Shown here piece by piece: positions 46,105 through 57,412 of a stretch of 64,000 bases of DNA. The DNA comes from Arachnopeziza araneosa (Eukaryota > Ascomycota > Leotiomycetes > Helotiales > Arachnopezizaceae), in contig QYAI01000134.1 in the NCBI GenBank assembly GCA_003988855.1, forward strand, positions 62,001 to 126,000. Reading direction: 5' to 3'. The notes beneath the pieces were generated by a model, which had not been told where the DNA came from, did not search any database, and saw nothing but the letters and a program-made list of their open reading frames with translations. The translations under genes and the position numbers were made by a program. Numbering within the stretch: position 1 is the stretch's first letter; each line of letters begins with the position of its first letter.

Positions 46105-46476
46105 GATGGTGAATTTCCAGACACAGAATTACTTCGTACTAGAAGCTGTAGCAGGCGGTTTTGTCATCGTCTCTTGCGATCGGATTTCATATCGAGCAAG
46201 GAGTGTTGGCTCTGAAAATGACAGAGGTTATTAAATAAAGCTGTCCTTTATCCCACGCGACACGGCGAAGTACGCAAAATCGCCGAGGGTGACAAATGAC
46301 AGCATCCTTGCAAGCAACTTTCAGAACTCTCAACTATTTTCATCCAAAGATTTCACAAATAGCACAAATCATATCAACTACTTTACCAAGAGAATTCAGA
46401 AGCCTACCATCTTGAGGTTCAGGCGGTTTACCCTTATGAGAATCCTTTTAAAATTTCCTATATAAATTCGTTCTGC
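46105..46476. other. Intergenic, Hrd3 promoter
   Basis: About 0.37 kb between the Hrd3 start and the WD40 gene stop; no gene is seen. Confidence 0.4.
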
Positions 46477-47795
46477 CTATTCTCCTTTCCAAGCCTTGAC
46501 CTGACCATCTTCTCCACACGTGAAGACTATCTTTTGCTGAAATATTGTTAGGAAGAGAGATTTATAAACAGCTCACAACTTACAGAATCTAAAAAGCAGA
46601 ATGATCGGATGATTTCCGAGCCATGAGCGCCCGGCAGAGTGACCTTCTCTTCAGGAGCAAACGTCCATGGAGGGTTTTTCTTTAGTTGAATGAGACTGAA
46701 GCTCTCATTACTAACATAATTATCAGAATTGATCTTATTCATAGACAACAATGAATACCAACCTATGTGATCCAACGCCCATCACAGCACTACCATCGGG
46801 TCTCCTCACTACGTTTGCCACATACTCTCCTCCAAGTTTATCTCTCATGTCGCCGTACTTGACCGGCGGAGGCTCCTTGACGCCTTCCTCTAGATTTGTC
46901 ACCAGTTCATACATTGAGAACCTCTCATCATGAGACAAGGCAAATATATCAACATCGCTGAGGAAATTGGCATGGTGTATAGAATGGCCATGGTTAATGG
47001 TTTGATGCAGCGCTTCTTCTTCGTCTACTATTGAAGTGTTGAAGATGTTGACGAGGCCATCTGTTGAACCAGATAAGAGGATTTGAGGTTGAGAAGGATG
47101 GAATTGGAGCTCTGTGACGTCGTCGCTATGACCTTCAATATATTGAACTCTAGGTTCATGAAGTTGTCTTAGGTCCCTACCAGCTCAGCAAAGGTGAAGG
47201 TGGAAATTATATCAAGCTTACCAAATGAGGATAGAGGCTTGATGGTTTGTCAACTCTGTTCCAGCTGCGAGCCCGTAAGGAGCAGTACAAGCCAGAGATA
47301 AAATAGGAGCATTATCATCTGGGTGAAATCAGACCACTTCCGAACAGCCGAAAGATTTGTTATCAAAGATATAAAGTTTGCTTCCCTAGGGAAGTTGTCC
47401 TTGAGATCTTGGAACAGAGCAAAAACAGGATAGTGAAATGGAACCGCCTTGCAAAAAGAAATCCGGAGAAACTTACTGCTTCTCATTTCCCCAACTTTCC
47501 CACCAACCCTCGCATCCCAGACCGCCACCCTCCCGTCTCTCCCCGCCGTACAAACTACGTCTCCTTCTCCTTCTCCTTCACTGGTTGCACCCAAGGACTT
47601 CAAGCACGTTACATCTTGATGTATCTTTCTGATAGAATTGACCGGGCTGCCATTCAAAGCGAGAGGATCCAACAATCTCAAGCTATCATCTGACGAAATA
47701 GTTGCGATGCCAGACTTAATGGGTACAATATCATAGATGTAGCATTCTTTTGGATCGGATATGTGAAAAGAGGAGATAGCGGACAGTGAATACAT
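46477..47795 (-). CDS. WD40-repeat protein, WDR89-like
   Basis: Five exons join in phase: 47795-47477, 47318-47222, 47176-46763, 46701-46584, 46536-46477; about 335 residues. The chain contains WD-type units: CYIYDIVPIKSGIATISSDD, VCTAGRDGRVAVWDARVGGK, APILSLACTAPYGLAAGTEL followed by ASILIWDLRQ, VTELQFHPSQPQILLSGSTD, DGLVNIFNTSIVDEEEALHQ and the last unit KIVFTCGEDGQVKAWKGE. The short repeat number and order resemble WDR89 and related fungal proteins; their role is unclear. The last exon is only 60 bp, and the intron before exon 4 ends at the less obvious AATGAGAG, chosen because it alone keeps the phase. A CACGTG hexamer lies about 230 bp upstream, at 48020-48025. Confidence 0.8.
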
Positions 47796-48249
47796 TTTGA
47801 AGGGTTGCCGTGGGAATTAATTGGAAAGGGGAGAGGAGTGGCTTTTCGCGTAAGGTTTCGAGGTGAAAGAGCAGCCTACAGGTTATTAAGGAAAATTACT
47901 GGGAGAGGTGGGCGGATTGAAAGGCATTAAATCTTCAGAACGAGCTTGAAACATATCAATTGGGGCAACATGGATCTCAAAGCTGATAAGAGCGAAGTAC
48001 AGAAGCAGTTTCTTTTTGTCACGTGGTGAAACATGCCATGTCAAGACGGGAGTTTAGTATACAACATCAGAATATGCCTGCTTGGACTACTATCTTGAGA
48101 TAACTCAACCCTGAACTCAAATAAACGCCACGTCTTTATACTAGTATCTCGCCGTAGGAATAATGTTACCTTACGAACTCTTGGGTTACTCTGAGTTAAG
48201 TAGTTATCGCTTTTCTATCTATTGCCACTTCCGATACCAGAAGAGTATC
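47796..48249. other. Intergenic, promoter of the WD40 gene
   Basis: About 0.45 kb. Includes GTCACGTGGTG at 48018-48028, a bHLH/Cbf1-type site. No gene is seen. Confidence 0.45.
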
Positions 48250-49117
48250 TCAGCTGTATTTGTCGTGCTTATTCTTGACTTTGACAAGTAATAAAGCTTC
48301 ATGGTAGTCGCCCTCTCGCCTCGCCTTCTTTAGCTTCCGCACTTCGTCGTCCTCCAGTCTCCTTCCAACAGCTTCCTCAAGCTCTTTTCTGCTAATCTTC
48401 TCTCTGGCCTTTTCCTCCTTTGAAGCTTTTAATTTTGGTTTGAATCGAGCTTGCATTCGTAAACGAAAGGTTGTGTTGAACGTAATAGATTCAGCATCCC
48501 CGCGTATTTCTGGCATTGCGTTGATTTTGGAAGACGTTGATGGTTTAATAGTCAGGAATGTCTCTCGTAAAGTCTGAATTTGAAATGTGCCTGGTGTATC
48601 TGCAGTAGGTATCGCTAAGAAGGATTCAAGAGGAGAAACAGCTTCGGTATTACTGGACAAAACGCCATACTTATCGCAACTCAAATACCTATGGAGAAGT
48701 TAGCCAGCTCTTTACGCAAACAACTCATTTGCCTTACTTTCCATGGTGACCCTTAAAGCTAAACGTTTCTGTCCCTGCCACCTTATTCGCAACCCATACC
48801 TGCCTCACATCATGAGGTTCCGCAGTTGATGGGTCGTCGTCGATAATGTTTTCTAATGTGCTCGAAAAGACTTTCCCGTTCGTGTCGCAAGCTATACAAG
48901 TAGGTGGTTCCGAAGGCAAGACTATAACAATCGGACCAACAATATCTCCTGGCGCCTCAGCAGTGACCCAACTATCATCTGCAGCATCATCCTCTGCTGT
49001 GGACGGCACAATTTCTTTCGAGGAAGAGGCTTCCGTATCACCAAACTTCTCAGCAGTATCTATACGCTTCCTCTTCTTCGTTTTCTTGTCGCCTTTGAAT
49101 GTTAATGGCTTGACCAT
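48250..49117 (-). CDS. FRG1-like (fascin-like) nuclear protein
   Basis: FRG1-family proteins have a beta-trefoil/fascin-like fold and are linked to RNA processing in the nucleolus and nucleus. Two exons, 49117-48738 and 48688-48250, with a 49 bp intron (gtaagg...catag); about 272 residues. The start MVKPLTFKGDKKTKKRKRID is the standard FRG1-like beginning with a lysine-rich nuclear signal. The trefoil region includes DDSWVTAEAPGDIVGPIVIV, SFKGHHGKYLSCDKYGVLSS (formed across the intron) and FQIQTLRETFLTIKPS. The C-terminus is Lys/Arg/Glu-rich (RFKPKLKASKEEKAREKISR). An upstream in-frame ATG at 49255 is not used, as it adds a sequence without family character. It diverges from the oxygenase-like gene, with about 200 bp between starts. 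Confidence 0.88.
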
Positions 49118-49320
49118 TTTCAGTTCGTAATGAAAGGATATTGTGATGATATTCAAGATGTTCGAAGCTCTGAGCTTCGGCGTTCGGAGGTTGGTGGGGG
49201 AAAGAACTAATCCTGAATAGGTAGCTGCACACCTCAAGCATACATCCTTCATCAAAGGAATATTTTTCTTCTAATCATTCGTGTTCCTTTTTTCCTTCTT
49301 GGATATTCAAATCGAGCAGG

Positions 49321-50537
49321 ATGTCGTTAAAAGCAGTCACAGTTAGTCTTGAGGATCTGAAGAATGGTGATGTTAAATAAACCTTTCTCCATTGATCCGT
49401 CCACTAACTTCCTTAGGTGATATCTCATTCTCAACCTTAGAAGATGCTTTTGGCCCAGAATCCCTCGGAATCATCATAGTGAAGGATGTTCCTTCCGAGT
49501 TTCTCGAACTTCGTCATCGTCTTCTCTCTTACTCTTCTTATCTTGGAAACCTGCCTCAATTCCGCCTTGATAAGATTGAGAACCCCGCTGCCAAATACTT
49601 GACAGGTTGGAGCCGAGGTAAAGAAACATTAAAAAATGGTCAAATAGACACCCACAAAGGATCGTTCTATGCCAATTGTGCATTCTATGTTGATCCAAGC
49701 CTCTCATGTGCAACACCTACAGCCAAGTTTTCTCCAGAAAACTTCCCAGAATACCTGAGTCCCAATCTCTGGCCTTCTATTACAGGTTTCAAAGAGACTT
49801 TTGAGGATTTGTGTCGAATTATCATTGATACCGCAGTCTTGGTTGCTAAGGTTTGTGATCGCTATGCTGAAAAGGAGATCCCAGAGTTCAAACCTGGATA
49901 CTTGGAACATGTTGTCAAGACTTCTACAACAACCAAGGCCAGATTATTACATTACTTTCCAGCTGATCCAAACGAAAAGAGCCATGACAATAATGATGAT
50001 TGGTGCGCCACACATCTTGACCGTACGAGCTCTAATAAATCTACTCAGCCTATCCTGGCATATTCATGAAACAAAACTAACCCTCAATATCTAGACGGTT
50101 GCTTGACTGGCCTAACATCTGCTATGTTCATCAACGAGACTCTCTCTGTTCCTTCTATGCCAATGGCCTATTCATACAATCCAAAATACCTCCCCACTCT
50201 CACAGAACTCGACGCATCACCAGATCCCACTGCGGGACTTTACATCCAGTCTCGAAGCGGAGAGACGATCCAAGTCAAGATCCCGCGAGGTTGTATTGCT
50301 TTCCAGACAGGAGAAGCATTGGAGAGGATCACGAAAGGAAAGTTCAAAGCTGTGCCACACTTTGTGAGAGGTGTGAGACCAAGCGTTAGTGAAGATGGGG
50401 CCAGTGCATCGAGGATTGCAAGAAACACCTTGGCGGTATTTACACAGCCTAATCTCGGAGAAATAGTGGATTCAGAAAAGGGGATTACTTTTGGAGAGTT
50501 CGCGAGAGGAGTTGTGGAGAAGAATACCACGAAATGA
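49321..50537 (+). CDS. 2-oxoglutarate/Fe(II) oxygenase-like (clavaminate synthase-like fold) protein
   Basis: Predicted non-heme iron dioxygenase-like protein; substrate unknown. Three exons: 49321-49366, 49417-50022, 50095-50537; about 364 residues. The 15-codon first exon (MSLKAVTVSLEDLKNG) joins in phase to DISFSTLEDAFGPESLGIII, which resembles the N-termini of fungal clavaminate-synthase-like proteins. The iron-binding candidates are the HxD in THLDHG (made across the second intron), and the distal His in KAVPHFVRG, with an Arg in SRIARNTLAVFTQP as the possible 2-oxoglutarate anchor. The spacing is right for the double-stranded beta-helix. The second exon ends with DDWCATHLD, so the catalytic motif depends on correct splicing of the 72 bp intron. 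No pathway neighbours are visible. Confidence 0.8.
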
Positions 50538-50869
50538 GAGTCACATGTCAATGATTAATGCTGTACCAGATACAATAGAAGTCTCAATCTACCTAGATGG
50601 AACAATCTTTACTTCGAGTTAAATCACTTGGTTCGTGATATTACTTCATCTTATAATCAAGCCTGGTCGAGTTATCTACTCCTGGCCCTGAATTTAAGAT
50701 GCCCTCCAAAATCTTCAAGTGTAGAATCGGGAGACTCAATTGCAGAGGGCACTTGAGATTCCAAAAGCCGCAGAAAATTGATTTGGCTCTTCTCGTATTA
50801 TGGTGCTATTTCATTTCCTACAAAGAGCCGTATCTAAAGTTTGAACAGAATACGCACAACATCCAAGCC
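50538..50869. other. Convergent intergenic region
   Basis: About 0.33 kb between the oxygenase-like stop and the stop of the next minus-strand gene; no gene is seen. Confidence 0.4.
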
Positions 50870-52019
50870 CTACTTCTCTCTTGTAAACAAACCAGAAACT
50901 TTCTTTCTCACTCTTCTTCCAGCTCTGCCAATGTTCGACATACTCTCAGACATTCTCAGTCTCTGGCCAACTGGAACCGGAATCCTCGATGCATCAGGCC
51001 CAACAAGAATCTGAGTAGCATCACTCGCCTTCCTCAACTTGGGACCACAACTATATCTCAAACTCCTCCTCAATCTATCATTCTCGATAGCCGTGGGACT
51101 TGCAATCCTTGCAATCCTCGTAGCAGGCTGAGACCGAGCATCGCGCGCGGGACTTCCAACAACTTTTCGTGGAATGCGGGGAAGAGCTTTGTCTTTGTTG
51201 GGAGCGATATTGCGGGCAGCATTTGGGGCGGTAGATGGGGCAAAATTTGAATCGACATTCGCCGGCGCAGAAACTGCTTCAGCAGCGTTTAGAACGAGAT
51301 TGACTTCCGTGGTGAGGAGGCAGACATTGCTGTAGAGCGCGAGGACCGCGGAGCCGGCAGCATCGATAGCATTTCGAGCATCTGTAGCTGCTGCGACACA
51401 GGCTGCACTATGTTCGAGGAGGGATGCTAGTCGAACTCTCGAGGTAGAATCGCTGCTCGTCTTCGACAATGTGACAAGTTTTGAGAGCCGAGAGGATGCG
51501 GTAACGATAATGCTGTTGAGATCTTGGTTGTTTAGTTCGATCATTGTCGAAAAGGTTTTGATAGTTGCTGCGTCAGTAGAGAGGAGAGTTGGGACAGATT
51601 GAAGTGCTTCGACATTCTCGATGATAGTATCGTCCAGATCTGGTGAATGTTAATTATGAAAATTCACATTGACAAGTAGATGTTTGATTTACCAGCAGTG
51701 TTACCGAGATTCTGGTCTGCAACAGGTGCACCGCGATCTCTCGCTGTCGACTCCTGGGGCGTCCCGGTGCCGGCGGAAGGCTATCGACTGCTATCAGCAA
51801 ATAAAGATAGTACAACGAATAATATTCAGCTGTGGAAACTTTGAAAAGTGAAAGTTCTTGACAAACGATTTTGAATTCGATTTCATTGTCGAAATTCAGA
51901 TAGATCTACATAAAACATTCAAGAGAATAGGGAAAACTTACAATTGGCAGAGAAAGAGAAAGTCGATCCGCTCTTTGAACATTGACCTGAGCTGCTTGGG
52001 TAGTAGCTGAATCCATCAT
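50870..52019 (-). CDS. Unrecognised helical protein
   Basis: I do not recognise the family. Three exons: 52019-51942, 51780-51693, 51639-50870, joined by introns of 161 and 53 bp; 311 residues. The start is MMDSATTQAAQVNVQRADRL. The middle is Ala/Asn/Leu-rich and probably helical (DLDDTIIENVEALQSVPTLL, NNQDLNSIIVTASSRLSKLV, EHSAACVAAATDARNAIDAA, GSAVLALYSNVCLLTTEVNL). It is followed by a basic and Pro/Arg-rich tail (NKDKALPRIPRKVVGSPARD) and ends RVRKKVSGLFTREK. Such a helical bundle with a basic end might associate with membranes or other proteins, but no role can be named. The first intron (51941-51781) is longer than usual and its first exon carries the only in-frame ATGs nearby. Confidence 0.65.
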
Positions 52020-54245
52020 GTCTTAGTACAAGTAACGAAAGCTGAAGGAACAGTAAGTATCAGAGTACAATGTGCGCAAAGACTGAGTGTGTACTTCCTG
52101 CGTAGGGCAACAGACTGAAAGTCGATGCTTCCTCTTAGTCAAATATAGCTGGTCAAACGAAGACTAATGTCGGAAAGGTAGGTAACGGTAGCTAAGTAAA
52201 GATAGCGAAAGTCAAAGTCGATGTGCTCTACGGGCAATAGATTGTGAGTTGGGTTTGCTTATAAGAGCAATTTTGTTTTCGACAATAAGCCTTACATTTG
52301 ATAGGAACGTGATATCTGACGAAATCGACTATCAGAAATTTGCAAGTTAGAACTATGATGAGTGGGAGTCAAACTCGCTAGTTCCGCTGAACAATGAATC
52401 CTAAGGGAATTCATTTCTCGTTGTGATGTAACTTTCGACAATGAGATTGAAAGAAAAAAGGAAAAGAGACTTGAAACATACTGGTATTAGAATTCGATAT
52501 CGAGCAGACCGTTATAGAAATGAGGACGTGTTTCCTTCATAGGAGATGAACTCTAACTTTGATTATCTTCAAGTGACAATGCTGTACTCGACGATGGGCG
52601 TGAAGCTGTGTGATTCAGAGGACCGGGTCAGATCTTGTGGAGACCAAGGCAAAAGATGACTTTCTGGGAAAGTGATGACTTGAGGAAGAATTGTATTTAG
52701 ATCCGCTTTACGTGACGACAAATGTAATCCCAACGATCAGGCGTGACTTAAGAGTTGTAACAGTCAGCAATCTGTGATTGCAAATTTCTGGAGACTAAGC
52801 TGAAGGCGTTCAAACTACTGAGGAAATGAGTTGAAAAACCTGTTCGTTGGGTGGAATGATCCGGCTTTTGTCGGCGATGTCATCCTCTTGTTTTTGTTAC
52901 CCTCGATTGCAGCCTCAGGGGTTCGCTAAACTAGTAGGTACTAAACGAGCGTATAATTGAAAGTGCCGGCTGAGGCAAGAATCTACTTATCGTAATAGGA
53001 GTGCGGGTTGATAACATAGGTATATCTCCACGTGAAAGAATGCCAGGTTGGTTCTGTACATTTCGAAAGCTGTTATTCTGACATCAAAGGTCATGGTAAG
53101 GTTCAAGTAAGTTTCGCAGGCAGGTTTCTACTACGCTAAAGTGCGGCTTCTTGTTTAAATCTTCAGGAGCAGATGCTTATCATGTATTTCCTTCTTTTTT
53201 AGACAGTGGAAGGACTGACTAGTGTATATTACAGCCTTGGTGTTCTCCATCGAATACGAATGAGGGAACGAACTACTTGGTCTTTTAATTGTAAAGCTAA
53301 TGACATTGTTGAAGAGTAACATGTTGGAAGGATTTCTGTAGGTGCTTTTAATATTATGTAAGATGTTTTAGTGCAACCTACCTTGACTCAGTGAGAGAAG
53401 AACGACGGACCATGAGTTGTACAGATTTCAGATCAAAATATCAAGTCCCGTCACTGTGGTAAAGTATGAAGATTCTTAAACTTCTTAACAGGTCTTTGTT
53501 CTCAGAAATGAAACTGGATTGTAAACATCAAACAATAACAACTCCAAACAATGCAAAACAAACATAATGTCGCAAACACCGACAAGGGACTTTAAGTGCG
53601 CTAGGCATAGCAGAAGTGCAACAAATACATCATGAGCATATTTAAAGTACAGATTAAAACAGAGCAACAACGCTTTCTCCTCCCTCCTCTTAACTGGAGT
53701 AGTAGCTATTCCTTAAAGGAATACTGGTAGTCTACCTTGAGGGTGACAAGAAAGCTAACGCTGTTCTATGTATGCAAGATTTGCCCTTATTACACATACT
53801 AGCTACTGTTTCATCTGACTGGTTTCATATGTGCTAAGTTGCATACGGTAAAATGATCTATTCACTGTTCGAATTGGTGAAGAGAACAGGGAGGTCGTTG
53901 TCTGTCTCGGCTTATTCTTAGTAAGCGCCCATAAGAAACTCCCGAGCCGTTTTCTCTATTTTTGACCTCCTCTGCCAAGCATCTCCTAGAAAAATGTCCC
54001 ACAAATAAACAGGAGCAAGGGAAAATGGGTTAAAGAATCGATGAATGATTTTAATTCATTTCAGCTCCAATTAAGCTATACATCAACCATGAGCCTCCTT
54101 ATAGCAGCCATTGCCACTGTGGTATAAATTCTAAGTGAGTGTATAAACGAGTGTATGTAAACGCCAATTCAATTTGTCCTCCATCTATCCCAACCCTGTA
54201 GCCGTAACCTAATGCATCCAAGTCATTGCCAGAGCAGCTTGCATC
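52020..54245. other. Long gene-free region
   Basis: About 2.2 kb between the start of a minus-strand gene (52019) and the stop of the GH5 gene. No frame longer than about 60 codons and no tRNA or repeat that I recognise. It is AT-rich. It may be a long promoter/5' leader or hide a non-coding transcript. Confidence 0.4.
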
Positions 54246-55718
54246 TTACGACGAACAGATGGCCGTGAATTCCCTATTTGTCAATGGCTGAGGGAAGAGA
54301 CCTGCGTCTAGAAGGGCGAAGGCATCCCATTCATGTGCAGCTTCAGTCTTAAAGTTCCAGAATATCCTAAAAACGACATGAGTTAGACTAACCCCTTAAG
54401 AGATGGAAGAATTGATGACCTACCATCCTTGAGTATGGCTCTCGAAAGTGCTGAGCTGAGCCTCGATATATCCTCTCATGTCACCTTTGAATGTCTCATT
54501 CCAATTCGCAATGTTGCTCTTGTCTGAGCAAGTACCAACGTACGAAGAGCCTGGATAAGTACCATCGTACCGAGAGCCAATATTATAGCCATTCAGAGCC
54601 GGTGCACAATCGGTCATAGCAGCGGTCCACTCTCCTACAACCACCCATTTATCAGCATTAGATGCGTACGATGGGGCGTTGTTGCAGACGAGTTGACGAT
54701 GTTGCCATGGCGCGAGAGCCACCAATTCATTGGTGAAAACTTGATATTCGTGGTGGTCGACAGCCACTTCTCTTCATCAGTAAAGCATATAGGATAGGAA
54801 CATCAGACTTACCATTTTGCGCGTTGTTGTCGGAAACAGAGAGAACCCCATTCCACTGACTTGGAGGAACAAATCCGTCTTGCATTATGACAGTTGTATC
54901 ACTGACAGCTCGGACTTGCCCAAACCCATCTCGATAGAACTGTGTCAACTGGGCGGAATTCAATGACGAGCTCAGTGGTTCATTCAATAACTCTATGCCA
55001 ACAATAACGTCCTGGTATGACGGCTGAGCATACTTGGCTGAGATGGTCTCGAGCACCGAAAGAGTTTGCGCAATTGTATCGCCTTGCTGCCATCCTGGCG
55101 TGGTGACACGATGTCCGCTGTTGTCAAATCCATTCTGTGATCCAGGTGCACCATGCAGATCGATCCAGATCTTCAATCCTGTTCCGCGAGCCCAATCAAC
55201 TGCCGCGTCAAGGTATGGTGCTGCACCTTGAGTATATGGCTCTCCGTCGAACAAAGCATATGCCCAGTATCCAATGGGTATTCTAACAGTATTGAAACCG
55301 GCGTTTGCGATTTTCTGGAAGTCCGAGAAAGTACACCAGGTGTCCCACTGCAATAGTTAGCCCAAAGCTGAGATATATAAATCCGCAACTCACATGTGGC
55401 TTTAGAACATTGTTATATGCCGCCTCGTTTCCCAGCTTTTGGCCAAGAGTATATTCGTCCACGATCCCCAATGACTGATCAAGGTTTTGAAAGATAGAAG
55501 GAGTGATCCATGGTTCGAGAAGAAGCCAACCTCCGATGTTTAAACCTCGAACTTTCTCTGTTCCCCAACCGAAATCGACTGATCGTTTTGATAATTTATG
55601 ACTATTTGCTGTTAACCAGGCCCACCTGAAAAGACAAGCTTCCGCCTTACGTTGTAGTTGGTACTGCTGTTACCAAGCCCGTCACCAGTGCAACGGCAAA
55701 AGCGTTTGTGAACCACAT
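54246..55718 (-). CDS. Exo-beta-1,3-glucanase, GH5 family (Exg1-like), secreted
   Basis: Cleaves glucose from the ends of beta-1,3-glucan, in wall remodelling or nutrition. Five exons: 55718-55651, 55601-55394, 55347-54813, 54766-54424, 54366-54246; about 424 residues. A signal peptide ([20 protein letters not shown]) is followed by a Kex2-type Lys-Arg site ([13 protein letters not shown]), with the acceptor at 55602 chosen as the only one that is in phase and of normal intron length. Then [52 protein letters not shown], the acid/base Glu in [25 protein letters not shown], and the nucleophile Glu in [14 protein letters not shown]. The end, [20 protein letters not shown], is typical of this GH5 group. 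Complete and apparently functional. Confidence 0.93.
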
Positions 55719-57412
55719 TTTACGGATTAAGAATTAAATCACTAAAATGCATTCACCGTAAACATAGAATGAATTAATGTGGTGGCAGAAGCCGGAGGTC
55801 TTTCCAAGTTGACCTTGGCATTGGGATATATAAGGGAACGGAGAGCATCAGGACAAATTAGGAAGCTAGGCCCGATACTTGGGCAAGCAGAAGCAAAGAC
55901 CAAGACTGGCAAACCTAGGATCGTCAATCATGTTGTTCCCTCTCAAGGGCCAATGCAAACAGGAACAGCTGGACCTGCACAACCTGACGTGCATGAATCA
56001 TATTGGCTGCAAAAGAGGTCAACGCCAGGATTCAGGTGTTCAGGACACGAGGATAAATTGGTCCCTCTTTTCGTGCAGCGTTACAGCGCTGTTGTCCTTT
56101 CACGGGGCTGGAACCAAGGCCAAGTATGGGGCAGGAGGGGTGGAGAAGGAGCAAGTTCTTTGAGCCGGCTGGTACCCATGGTGATGCGAGGGTTGGGTTG
56201 ATGTCGATGTTGACGATGAGCCAGAGGGCGCGACGTGCATGCCAGTGAGGGCTGTGCGCGAGGGACCCTGAAACTCGCCTCTGAAATGAACTAATGCAGG
56301 GGCTGGAAGGGCTGAAGAGGGCAGCGAGAGACCCAAAATCAAGAAATTCAGCGGGCCCCCAATCACCACGATAGTGGCGTCGCCGTCAATCGCGCTGGTT
56401 GAGAGTGGCTTGACGATCCGGAGGCTCTCAATCTAGAGATTCTCCTCAAGTGCTCCGATAGCTTGGTCTGGATTTAGTACGGGACAAGCGCGTACGAAAC
56501 TGGACTGGTCAGTTGATGACGACGAGGAGACGGAGGTTTGTATCTTGTCAACCTCATGATGCTAAAGGTCCAGTCCCGCAAGCACTGCTGATCCAGGTAA
56601 GATGTGTTTCGGACCCATTTTCGGCAGCGGAACAAGACATTTCGAATCGTGATCTGATGATGTCGCAACCGGAGAGTTTCGCCCTCGGATAAAGATAGAA
56701 TGGTTCATTAAATGATATTCATGCATACGGAGCTCTGCTATTGTTTGGCACTGACAGGCATCACAGTGGCAAGACCAACAATCAGGCCGCGCCAGGATGA
56801 TGGCATCTCATATGCGCGAGTTGCGTAGTCATAGGAACGAACAAGAACTGGTGAACTTGGAAGGAATCTGGACCTGAGGTCGACGACTCAGCTGGAGGTT
56901 TGGTCGAACAGTGTCATCACGTGGAGATGCACAATCACGTGAATATCTCAGTCACGCCTCAGTCATGTGACTCTACTCGGCCCACCCAATGCCACTCCTT
57001 TCTAATCCAACAGCATCGAACAATAACACCATAAAGCAAGAATGACTCTTCAGAGCTGAATTGCGTCTCATTTCTCACCCTGTTCTCATTCGTTCGTCTC
57101 TTACCGAGTATGCTCAGTGCCTTTGGTTTAGTAACAGTGCATCAGGAGCGGCCGATATCAGTGGTTGAGAGACATCTCCTGCAGGTAGAAAGCCTATCGA
57201 CGCCTCCTCCCGTCAGCAAGGCTTTCACATCGTTTCCAACCAATCTGCGATGAAGAATCAACCATCCTTCCATTCGTTTGTTTTGGCTGCATCCCTAGTT
57301 TGTGGGGTATATAATGTTGAGGAAGTCCTCAGCTGTGGCATTCTCGTTCTTGCAATCTTCGCTTCTCAGACTCGGATAATCAATTGCTCTTGGAGCATCG
57401 AAGCGAGACACA
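55719..57412. other. Divergent intergenic region with CACGTG sites
   Basis: About 1.7 kb between the GH5 start (minus) and AAA ATPase start (plus). One frame reaches 140 codons (55779-56201) but begins without ATG and shows no protein-like pattern. Two TCACGTG sites lie near 56918-56942. No gene is seen. Confidence 0.45.
56917..56943. promoter_or_regulatory. Paired CACGTG elements
   Basis: Two CACGTG palindromes within about 21 bp (ATCACGTGG and AATCACGTGA), about 480 bp upstream of the AAA ATPase start and within the promoter shared with the GH5 gene. Such E-box sites bind Cbf1/bHLH factors in ascomycetes; the use here is inferred. Confidence 0.45.

Noticed and set aside
50699..51250. 183-codon plus-strand frame
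   Set aside because: Antisense shadow of the minus-strand gene 50870-52019, whose exons join in phase.
55779..56201. 140-codon plus-strand frame between the GH5 and AAA genes
   Set aside because: It begins without an ATG, its sequence has no domain-like pattern, and it overlaps promoter-like DNA; no supporting splice structure.
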